Source: CAZYYO01 sp964650965 (lineage in GTDB: Bacteria; Bacillota; Clostridia; Lachnospirales; Lachnospiraceae). From it: a DNA stretch of 10,196 nt. Where the stretch lies: positions 1 through 10,196 of the forward strand of contig CAZYYO010000077.1 in assembly GCA_964650965.1 (NCBI GenBank), given 5' to 3'. Positions 1 through 5,972 of this stretch are shown one piece after another. How positions within the stretch are numbered: the stretch's first letter is position 1; each line of letters opens with the position of its first letter. Under the pieces are notes generated by a model, which made no database searches, was not told where the DNA came from, and saw nothing but the letters and a program-made list of their open reading frames with translations. Made by a program: the position numbers and the translations under genes.

Positions 1-43
1 ACTTTTAATCAGGTTGTCGGGGGTTCGAATCCCCCGTGTCTCA
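1..43 (+). tRNA. tRNA-Lys (UUU anticodon), 3' portion only
   Basis: The window starts inside the anticodon arm. The loop reads CTTTTAA (2-8), which places anticodon TTT at 4-6 and identifies a lysine tRNA. Downstream are the 3' anticodon stem and a variable loop. A perfect T arm follows, with GGGGG at 19-23, loop TTCGAAT and CCCCC at 31-35. The acceptor 3' strand is GTGTCTC (36-42) with discriminator A43. CCA is not encoded, because ACTT follows. The 5' half lies outside the window, so I cannot tell an intact gene from a 3' fragment duplicated by an integrated element. Confidence 0.9.
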
Positions 44-50
44 CTTATGT

Positions 51-95
51 AAAATAGCGGAAATCATTGAAAAATCAATGGTTTCCGCTATTTTT
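51..95 (+). terminator. Long intrinsic terminator hairpin after tRNA-Lys, probably bidirectional
   Basis: Arms 51-70 and 75-94 pair almost perfectly over about 20 bp, with one G-T wobble and a 4-nt AAAA loop. The 3' arm ends in a run of T on the plus strand (91-95). Read on the minus strand the hairpin ends in CTATTTTAC, so it may also stop the leftward transcript of the AraC-type gene. This is a strong terminator by structure. Confidence 0.88.
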
Positions 96-131
96 GTTAT
101 AACATGGTGAATGGATAGTAAATGGTTTTTG

Positions 132-222
132 GTGTTCAATTAGTGTTCAAATTGCCACTTTTTTATGGTAATGTTCACTTTTTGTTCGCAGTTTATGACA
201 TAATGTCCGCATCCTGTCCGCA
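132..222. repeat. Three pairs of TGTTC/TGTCC direct repeats, each pair on 11-bp spacing
   Basis: GTGTTCAA occurs at 132-139 and 143-150. TGTTC occurs at 172-176 and 183-187. TGTCCGCA occurs at 204-211 and 215-222. Within every pair the offset is exactly 11 bp, about one helical turn. Paired, helically phased short direct repeats beside a tRNA 3' end are what arm-type sites of tyrosine integrases look like, as in lambda and Tn916-like elements. No integrase gene is present in the window, so that role is inference. They could instead bind another protein. Confidence 0.5.
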
Positions 223-243
223 AAAATACTGTTTGATAAAATG

Positions 244-263
244 CCCAAATCAGATTCGATTTG
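244..263 (-). terminator. Weak hairpin downstream of the AraC-type gene
   Basis: CAAATC (246-251) and GATTTG (258-263) form a perfect 6-bp dyad with a 6-nt loop, 18 nt past the stop codon of the minus-strand regulator. On the minus strand it is followed by GGCATTTTAT, a poor T tract. It could be a weak terminator. The stronger stop is probably the hairpin at 51-95. Confidence 0.3.
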
Positions 264-280
264 TTGTCACTTAGTTTCCG

Positions 281-1513
281 CTATTTCGCATTCAACTGGC
301 GGAATTCACTAGGGGACATTCCGGTGTAGTCATGGAAGGATACGGAGAAGAAGCTTCTGGTTCCGAAGGACAGCTCATCGCAAATATCCTGCACATTCAT
401 TTGGGTAGTGGACAGTAACAGCTTTGCCTGCTCTAGCTTCTGATTCTTAATGTATTCTTTCACAGAGATGCCAACCTCCTTCTTAAACTTGTGGGAGAAG
501 TAATAGGCAGTATACCCCACCTGGGATGCCAGATCATCAATGGATATATTTTCTTTAATGTGAATGGAAATATAGTCGCAGCAGTTTTGGATTGGCTTGG
601 AAATATCGGAATTTCGTTTGCTGTCCTGTACATTGGTAATATATTCTTCCATCATCAGATTGTTGATTCGATCGATGTCCGATGGAGTTTGAGCCTGTTC
701 GATTTTCTCCAGATAATAGTCCTGAAGATTATAGGACACCGCCGGGTTCAATCCACCTTCAATGGCGGCTCTTGAGATGAGAACTAGTAGCGTGATAACA
801 CTGTCCTTGGTTTGCCGTAAAGCATTGCCAATATCGATTTTCACCCCATAGCTTAATCCGGAAGAACGACGAAGGGCATCTCGGAAGTTAGGATTGCCTT
901 CCCGAAACATCTGCAGCAGCTTCTGCTCAGCATAATAGATACCACGATGCTCTTTTTCCTCAATATCCAGGCTTTCTGCCTTGTCGGCGGTAGTTACCAT
1001 ACTGTAATCTCCCTCGTTAGCAAGATTAAAATATCGCACGGGCTCTGTTAGCTTCTCTTCTGTCAGGCAGTAGTGGAACATATTGATATATTGGTTGAAT
1101 ATGGTGTAAGGAATAATGGCAATGGACTCAATCTGTGAGAATATTTGAACACGCAGTTTTACACTGAGACTGCGACGATCCAGCTCTTCCTTAATTACAT
1201 TCATAGAATTTTTCCCGTTGAATACAGGACCCAGTAGATGGTAGCGATATAAGGCACCATCCTTCCACTCAAAATCCGCAACCCAGATAGCTCCAATAAT
1301 GCTGTCAATTAAAACTGGCTGATTCGCATTTTGCTCCCCCAGCTTTCTAAGACTGGTGGAGAAATCCATAAGAGAAGCAGTTTCTACAGGCTCATCCTCT
1401 GGTGGACAATTGGTATAAATTAAATTAAAATCAATATCGTAGCTTCTACGGTATACCGTATAGTTACATTGTGTCATTTTATCAAATAAATCCAAACGTT
1501 CATCAACATTCAT
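281..1513 (-). CDS. AraC-family transcriptional regulator (YesN-like C-terminal HTH)
   Basis: A 410-residue cytosolic DNA-binding regulator. Residues about 310-408 are a full AraC double helix-turn-helix domain. The first HTH (about 325-347) contains SIDDLASQVGYTAYYFS. The second (about 374-397) contains VQDICDELSFGTRSFFS, followed by the family ending TGMSPSEFR. Residues 65-155 (IIGAIWVADFEW, IPYTIFNQYINMFHYCLTEE) match the N-terminal half I know from many Lachnospiraceae AraC proteins; its ligand is unknown. I choose ATG at 1513 because AAAGGA lies 6 nt upstream, whereas the in-frame TTG at 1519 directly abuts that site. The gene is divergent from an isomerase/GH1 operon and is its likely regulator, probably an activator, since the operon promoter lacks a -35. 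Function as a sugar-responsive regulator is inferred from context. Confidence 0.9.
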   Translation of the reverse strand: MNVDERLDLFDKMTQCNYTVYRRSYDIDFNLIYTNCPPEDEPVETASLMDFSTSLRKLGEQNANQPVLIDSIIGAIWVADFEWKDGALYRYHLLGPVFNGKNSMNVIKEELDRRSLSVKLRVQIFSQIESIAIIPYTIFNQYINMFHYCLTEEKLTEPVRYFNLANEGDYSMVTTADKAESLDIEEKEHRGIYYAEQKLLQMFREGNPNFRDALRRSSGLSYGVKIDIGNALRQTKDSVITLLVLISRAAIEGGLNPAVSYNLQDYYLEKIEQAQTPSDIDRINNLMMEEYITNVQDSKRNSDISKPIQNCCDYISIHIKENISIDDLASQVGYTAYYFSHKFKKEVGISVKEYIKNQKLEQAKLLLSTTQMNVQDICDELSFGTRSFFSVSFHDYTGMSPSEFRQLNAK

Positions 1514-1565
1514 AAGCAATCCTTTCTGGTGCCGAAGATGGGGGCGGGTATTTCTATCTATTTCT

Positions 1566-1593
1566 ATTATACATGGAAAAACAGAAAAATCAA
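1566..1593 (-). promoter_or_regulatory. Candidate promoter of the AraC-type regulator
   Basis: On the minus strand there is a perfect -10 TATAAT (1571-1566) with TTGATT (1593-1588) 16 bp upstream as the -35. It would start transcription about 45 nt before the ATG. It overlaps the left A-tract repeat (1576-1597), so a protein bound there could control both directions. Confidence 0.5.
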
Positions 1594-1630
1594 AAAGAAT
1601 CCCAAATTTAAAAACACAAAAACGAAAAAG
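1576..1630. repeat. Pair of A-tract direct repeats, 33 bp apart (candidate AraC operator)
   Basis: Segments 1576-1597 and 1609-1630 are 22-bp direct repeats matching at 18 positions. Each carries three A5 tracts in the same 8-bp then 7-bp rhythm (starting at 1577, 1585, 1592 and at 1610, 1618, 1625). The repeat offset is 33 bp, about three helical turns, so both face the same side of DNA. They sit between the divergent regulator and operon. The right copy ends 26 bp upstream of the operon -10. Binding by the AraC protein is inferred; intrinsic bending by A tracts is another possible role. Confidence 0.45.
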
Positions 1631-1656
1631 AAAATATAGAATGGAGCAGATTGTCT

Positions 1657-1662
1657 TATAAT
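1657..1662 (+). promoter_or_regulatory. -10 element of the isomerase/GH1 operon, without a -35
   Basis: TATAAT matches consensus perfectly and lies 59 nt before the isomerase ATG. The position 17 bp upstream (1634-1639, ATATAG) bears no resemblance to TTGACA, and no extended TGn is present. This is the usual look of an activator-dependent promoter. Confidence 0.55.
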
Positions 1663-1721
1663 AAAGAATGTATCGTAGCGTTAATAGCGTAAGAAGGAAC
1701 CATTTGGGAGGAAGCAGGAAA

Positions 1722-2567
1722 ATGTATAAAGCAGTACAACAATTTCAATTACGGACGGTTATGTCCACAGAAGAAAAAGCGAAAAATACAATGAAGCTGA
1801 TGGAAGAAGCTGGATATAATGCCATTGAATTAAATGGATTTATGATTAAAAAAATGTCTTTGATGATTCGGGCAATTACCAGAATGGCAGGTATGCCTAT
1901 GGGACGCAGCGGAAATCTGGATTGGAGAAAGCTCATGTCTGAAACCAATCTTAAGGTAGTTAGTGTTCATGAGGACTTGGGAACCATTCTTCGGGTGCCT
2001 GAGGAGGTAATTCAGGAGGCAAAGGACTTTGACACCAAATATATAGTGATTACCGGAATGCATCATTTTGACTATTCTAATAAGGAGGATGTTGTTCATT
2101 TGGTAGAGCAGCTAAATGAAGCTGGACAAAAGCTCTTAGCTGGAGGAATTCATCTTCTGTACCACAATCACAACTGTGAGTTTCGTAAGATAGAGCCAGG
2201 CGTTACCGCCTACGATTATATTATAGAAAACACCAATCCAGAGTACGTGAATTTCGAGTTTGATTCCTATTGGCCTACAGAAGCGGGGGTAAATGCACTG
2301 GAATTAATGTCCCGTCTGGACAATCGGATGAAGCTATGGCATATTAATGACAGAGGCAGCAGAGTGGAGGGAAAAACCAGTTCCATTTTAACCTCTGACA
2401 GCATGGAATTAGGCTATGGTAACATGAATCTTCAGGCTATGATGGAGGTGGCTAAGAAAAGTGGTGTGGAGGCTGTGATTTTGGAAAGCCATAAGAACTG
2501 GGTAGATAAATCCCCGGTAAAATCATTTCAGCTAAGTGCAGCATTTTTGAATGAACATGTGAAGTAA
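1722..2567 (+). CDS. Sugar phosphate isomerase/epimerase-like TIM barrel protein
   Basis: A 281-residue cytosolic protein of the xylose isomerase-like TIM barrel family (AP endonuclease 2/IolE type). Visible strand-end motifs are GYNAIELNG (about 31-39), VVSVHEDLG (79-87), LLYHNHNCEF (145-154), VNFEFDSYW (176-184), LWHINDRG (205-212), ELGYGNM (229-235) and AVILESHKNW (251-260). D181, H207 and E255 are likely metal ligands by position; the HNH motif at 148-150 lines the same pocket. I place the start at ATG 1722, preceded by GGGAGG about 10 nt upstream. An in-frame ATG at 1668 would add 18 residues but sits at the predicted transcription start and has no ribosome site. The GH1 gene follows after 44 nt in the same operon. 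The pair suggests uptake and conversion of a glycoside or unusual sugar. The exact substrate (keto-inositol, hexulose or a 3-keto sugar, for example) cannot be told. Confidence 0.85.
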   Translation: MYKAVQQFQLRTVMSTEEKAKNTMKLMEEAGYNAIELNGFMIKKMSLMIRAITRMAGMPMGRSGNLDWRKLMSETNLKVVSVHEDLGTILRVPEEVIQEAKDFDTKYIVITGMHHFDYSNKEDVVHLVEQLNEAGQKLLAGGIHLLYHNHNCEFRKIEPGVTAYDYIIENTNPEYVNFEFDSYWPTEAGVNALELMSRLDNRMKLWHINDRGSRVEGKTSSILTSDSMELGYGNMNLQAMMEVAKKSGVEAVILESHKNWVDKSPVKSFQLSAAFLNEHVK

Positions 2568-2611
2568 TGAAACAACCAAATAAATCAAACAAAATGTAAA
2601 GGAGAACAAGC

Positions 2612-3919
2612 ATGACAAAATTTCCAGAGAATTTCCTTATTGGTGCGGCAACAGCGGCACACCAGGTAGAAGGTAACAACAAGAATAATGATTGCTGGGC
2701 AGCAGAACAGATGGTACATACCACCTATGCAGAACCATCCTTAGATGCAGTGGATCATTATAATCGCTATGAGGAGGATATTCAGTTAATGGCCAAAGCA
2801 GGCTTAAACAGTTATCGTTTCTCTATTGAATGGGCTAGAATTGAGCCTAAGGAGAACCAGTTTGATGCAGCAGCGGTAGAGCATTACAGAAAGGTGATTC
2901 AGTGCTGTAAGGCAAATGGTATTGAGCCAATCGTTACCCTGCACCATTTCTCCAGTCCAGTATGGATTATTACCAAGGGAGGCTGGGAAGCACCAACCGT
3001 TGTAGCGGATTTTGCGAAATATGTTACATATATTATGGAGCAGCTAGGTAGTGAATTGCATTATGTATGCACCATTAACGAAGCAAATATGGGAGTACAG
3101 GTTGCCGCTATTATGGAGCGTTATAAGAAGCAGATGATGGCTCAGGCAGCAGCAGCCCAGGCAGCCGCTGGAAAGGGTGGAGATGCAGACGGCAAGGTTC
3201 AGATGGGAATCAATGTTGAGAAGATGATGGCAAACCAGAAGGCCCAGGCAGAGGAAAACATGAAGGCATTTGGTGTTGCTAAGCCAGAAAGCTTTACGTC
3301 CCCTAGAACTCCAGAAGGAGATGCATTGGTTATGGAGGCTCATAAGGCTGCCAGAGCAGCAATCAAAGCCGTGTGCCCAGAGGTTAAGGTTGGTTTAACA
3401 TTAAGCCTTCATGATTTCCAGGTTCAGCCAGGTGGAGAAGAAGCTGCAGCCAAGGAATGGGAGGATGAACTATTACATTACCTTCCAGCAATTGAAGGAG
3501 ACGATTTCCTTGGAGTTCAGAATTACACCAGAACCATGATGAACCAGGACGGCAGTATGCCTGCACCGGAAGGCGCAGAATTAACCCAGATGAATTATGA
3601 GTTCTACCCAGAAGCATTAGGACATGTTATTCGCAAGGTGGCGCAGGTATTCCAGGGCGAGCTGATGGTAACAGAAAATGGTGTGGCAACAGATGACGAT
3701 ACCAGAAGAGTAGAATTTATTCAAAGAGCACTGGAGGGGGTATCTGGATGTATTGCAGATGGAATTCCGGTAACCGGATATATGTACTGGAGCCTGTTAG
3801 ACAACTTCGAATGGCAGAAGGGATATTCCATGCGATTTGGATTGATTAGCGTAGACCGCAGCACTCAGGTAAGAATACCGAAGGAAAGCTTACGTGTTTT
3901 AGGAAGTTATACAAAATAA
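2612..3919 (+). CDS. Glycoside hydrolase family 1 enzyme (beta-glucosidase-like) with atypical insert
   Basis: A 435-residue retaining glycosidase with no signal peptide, so intracellular. Landmarks are FLIGAATAAHQVEG (8-21, with sugar-binding Q18), SYRFSIEWARIEP (67-79), TLHHFSSP (109-116, H111), the acid/base motif TINEAN with E157, GVQNYT (301-306), the nucleophile motif VTENG with E355, and YWSLLDNFEW (392-401). Both catalytic glutamates are present, so activity is expected. Odd points: the acid/base motif is NEA rather than the usual NEP, and residues about 165-225 are a charged, Ala/Gln/Met/Lys-rich helix-like stretch where most GH1 enzymes have a short GY-x-APG loop. AAAGGAG lies 7 nt before the ATG. 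It is the second gene of the isomerase operon and is followed by a terminator. Beta-glucosidase, 6-phospho-beta-glucosidase and other GH1 activities cannot be distinguished here. Confidence 0.9.
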   Translation: MTKFPENFLIGAATAAHQVEGNNKNNDCWAAEQMVHTTYAEPSLDAVDHYNRYEEDIQLMAKAGLNSYRFSIEWARIEPKENQFDAAAVEHYRKVIQCCKANGIEPIVTLHHFSSPVWIITKGGWEAPTVVADFAKYVTYIMEQLGSELHYVCTINEANMGVQVAAIMERYKKQMMAQAAAAQAAAGKGGDADGKVQMGINVEKMMANQKAQAEENMKAFGVAKPESFTSPRTPEGDALVMEAHKAARAAIKAVCPEVKVGLTLSLHDFQVQPGGEEAAAKEWEDELLHYLPAIEGDDFLGVQNYTRTMMNQDGSMPAPEGAELTQMNYEFYPEALGHVIRKVAQVFQGELMVTENGVATDDDTRRVEFIQRALEGVSGCIADGIPVTGYMYWSLLDNFEWQKGYSMRFGLISVDRSTQVRIPKESLRVLGSYTK

Positions 3920-3930
3920 AGATAAAATAT

Positions 3931-3966
3931 AAAAGGCAGATGCAGATTTTGTATCTGTCTTTTTTT
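3931..3966 (+). terminator. Intrinsic terminator of the isomerase/GH1 operon
   Basis: A stem formed by 3931-3944 and 3950-3963, with two G-T wobbles, closes a 5-nt loop (3945-3949) and runs into a seven-T tract (3960-3966). It begins 12 nt after the GH1 stop codon and separates this operon from the hydrogenase operon. Confidence 0.85.
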
Positions 3967-4025
3967 AAATCCATATATTCGTTAAATTGTATATATTTTA
4001 TAGAATAAATGTGAAAATATTATCA

Positions 4026-4040
4026 ATTGTTGCCAACAAT
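4026..4040. promoter_or_regulatory. Perfect palindrome over the hydrogenase -35 (candidate operator)
   Basis: ATTGTTGCCAACAAT is a perfect 7-1-7 inverted repeat that contains the whole -35 hexamer. A bound protein would block the promoter. A second, smaller dyad TATTG-N3-CAATA lies at 4064-4076, around the predicted transcription start. The site shares TTGTT/AACAA ends with Rex boxes, but its spacing is much shorter than the Rex consensus. The cognate regulator is unknown. Confidence 0.5.
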
Positions 4041-4058
4041 AATCGACACCTGTATAAT
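4030..4058 (+). promoter_or_regulatory. Strong sigma-A-type promoter of the hydrogenase operon
   Basis: TTGCCA (4030-4035) and TATAAT (4053-4058) are separated by exactly 17 bp, matching consensus at 11 of 12 positions. Transcription would start near 4065, giving a leader of about 66 nt before the GTG start at 4131. Confidence 0.7.
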
Positions 4059-4130
4059 TACGTTATTGATACAATAGTTACGCAAAAACAGACAACAGGC
4101 AATCATCTGGAAAATACGGGGGAAATGAAA

Positions 4131-5972
4131 GTGAGCAGATTAACATTGATGAGTCATGGTAAGGAACAGTCTACTGTGGAAACCATGATGAAGGAGTTTG
4201 AACAAAGAATTATTGCAAGCCCGCCGGGAGTATGTCCGGTGGATCTTCAGCTGGCATTTCTTAAGGTATGTCACGCACAGACCTGTGGAAAATGTGTACC
4301 TTGCCGTGTAGGCTTGGGACAGCTGGAAAATTTGCTGGAAGATGTAATGAATAACAAGGCTACCATGGACACCTTGGATTTGATTGAGAAAACGGCAAAG
4401 AGCATTCAAGCCTCAGCAGATTGTGCCATTGGATTTGAAGCAGCCAGGATGGTTTTGGCAGGCTTCGAAGGATTTCGAGAGGACTACATTTCCCATGTGG
4501 AGGATAAGAAATGTATTGGTGCCTTTGAACAGCCTATCCCATGTATTGATTTGTGCCCTGCCCATGTGGATATTCCAGGATATGTAGCATTAGTGGGAGA
4601 AGGCAGATACCAGGATGCAGTGAAGCTGATTCGAAAGGATAATCCATTCCCTACGGCCTGTGCATTGATATGTGAGCATCCATGTGAGGAGCGGTGTCGC
4701 AGAAATATGTTAGACAGCTCGGTAAATATTCGTGGATTAAAGCGATTTGCAGTAGACGAGGCAAATGCTAATCAGGTGGAAGTACCTGCCTGCGCACCGT
4801 CCACAGGAAAACGCATTGGTATTGTAGGAGGCGGTCCTAGTGGACTGACTGCAGCATATTTCCTACAGCTGATGGGACATCAGGTGACCGTATATGAAGA
4901 AAAACCCAAGCTGGGTGGAATGCTTCGCTATGGTATTCCCAACTATCGTTTCCCAAGGGAGCGCCTTCAGGAGGATATTGATGCAATTCTGTCTACAGGA
5001 GTGGAAGTGAAGTACAATGTACAAATAGGAAAAGACATTACCTTAGACGAGCTTCGAGCAGAATATGATGCTACATACATTGCGATTGGTGCACAAACGG
5101 ATAAGAACTTTGATATTGAAGGTGCTAAGAGTAACCATGTTATCTCAGCAGTAAACCTTCTTCGAGATATTGGTCTTGAGAAGGAAGTGGATTTCACCGG
5201 CAAAAAAGTGGCGATTATTGGCGGAGGAAATGTGGCAATGGATTGTGCAAGAACTGCAATCCGGGCTCACGCAGATAAGGTGAGTCTGGTATATCGCCGT
5301 CGGGAAAAGGACATGACTGCCTCCCCAGTGGAAGTGCGAGGAGCAGTGGAAGAAGGCGTAGAGCTTTTAACCCTTCAGGCACCCTTGAAGGTTGAGGCTG
5401 ATGAACAGGGGAATGCCGTAGCCCTTTGGACCCAGCCGCAGATTAGCGGAACCTATGACCGAAATGGTCGTCCAAGGTCAAATAAAGCAGATAAAGAACC
5501 AGTAAGAATACCGGCAGATATTATCCTGGTTGCCATTGGCCAGGAAATTGAAAGTGAGCATTTTGCGGCTTCTAACATTCCTACAAAATGGAACCGGCTT
5601 GTTACAGATGTTGATTGTAAAGTCCCACAGCAGGATGGAGTATATGCAGGAGGGGATTGTGTATCAGGTCCTGCAACAGTGATTAAGGCCATTGCCGCAG
5701 GAAAAATTGCAGCAGCTAATATTGATGAATATTTAGGCTATCATCATGAAATAACATGTGATATTGATATTCCCGCACCTCGAATGAATGATAAGCTGCC
5801 AAGCGGCAGAATTCACCTAGGAGAAAGAGAAGCGGCAGAACGCAAATACGATTTTGAAGGCATCGAACTGTCCATGAGCAGAGAAGAGGCAATCCAGGAA
5901 TCTGGAAGATGTCTGCGATGTGATCATTTTGGTTGTGGCGTGTTAAGAGGAGGCAGAGAAGACAGATGGTAG
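4131..5972 (+). CDS. NuoF-type [4Fe-4S] domain fused to GltD-like FAD/NAD(P)H oxidoreductase
   Basis: A 613-residue cytosolic flavoprotein. Residues about 25-120 resemble the C-terminal iron-sulfur domain of NuoF, with CGKCVPCRVG (C52, C55, C58) and DCAIG (C98) binding one [4Fe-4S]; the FMN/NADH-binding part of NuoF is absent. Residues about 130-200 are a GltD-type iron-sulfur region (C138, C142, C177, C181, C185, C189). GGGPSG (233-238) with E256 marks the FAD fold. GGGN (364-367) followed by YRRREKDM marks the pyridine nucleotide fold; the arginines suggest NADPH. AGGDC (507-510) is the second FAD motif. The C-terminus carries C594, C597 and C602. I choose GTG 4131, giving MSRLTL, with GGGGGA about 7 nt upstream. 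ATG 4125 lies almost on that site, and ATG 4149 lacks one. It overlaps the hydrogenase gene by 7 bp and probably passes electrons between NAD(P)H and that enzyme. Confidence 0.85.
   Translation: MSRLTLMSHGKEQSTVETMMKEFEQRIIASPPGVCPVDLQLAFLKVCHAQTCGKCVPCRVGLGQLENLLEDVMNNKATMDTLDLIEKTAKSIQASADCAIGFEAARMVLAGFEGFREDYISHVEDKKCIGAFEQPIPCIDLCPAHVDIPGYVALVGEGRYQDAVKLIRKDNPFPTACALICEHPCEERCRRNMLDSSVNIRGLKRFAVDEANANQVEVPACAPSTGKRIGIVGGGPSGLTAAYFLQLMGHQVTVYEEKPKLGGMLRYGIPNYRFPRERLQEDIDAILSTGVEVKYNVQIGKDITLDELRAEYDATYIAIGAQTDKNFDIEGAKSNHVISAVNLLRDIGLEKEVDFTGKKVAIIGGGNVAMDCARTAIRAHADKVSLVYRRREKDMTASPVEVRGAVEEGVELLTLQAPLKVEADEQGNAVALWTQPQISGTYDRNGRPRSNKADKEPVRIPADIILVAIGQEIESEHFAASNIPTKWNRLVTDVDCKVPQQDGVYAGGDCVSGPATVIKAIAAGKIAAANIDEYLGYHHEITCDIDIPAPRMNDKLPSGRIHLGEREAAERKYDFEGIELSMSREEAIQESGRCLRCDHFGCGVLRGGREDRW

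Noticed and set aside
491..775. Plus-strand open frame of 94 codons
   Set aside because: It lies wholly inside the AraC-type gene on the other strand, which has clear domain motifs; it is an antisense shadow.
1668..1721. Upstream ATG for the isomerase gene
   Set aside because: It coincides with the predicted transcription start, has no ribosome site, and adds residues outside the TIM-barrel family start. ATG 1722 has GGGAGG in place.
4026..4040. Rex (NADH-sensing repressor) binding site
   Set aside because: Rex sites have TTGTTAA and TTAACAA arms separated by about four bases. Here the arms are ATTGTTG and CAACAAT around a single base, so I call it only an unassigned palindrome.
3987..4130. 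N-terminal extension of the NuoF/GltD-like protein
   Set aside because: The open frame runs back to 3987, but that part contains the promoter and operator, and its residues have no family similarity.
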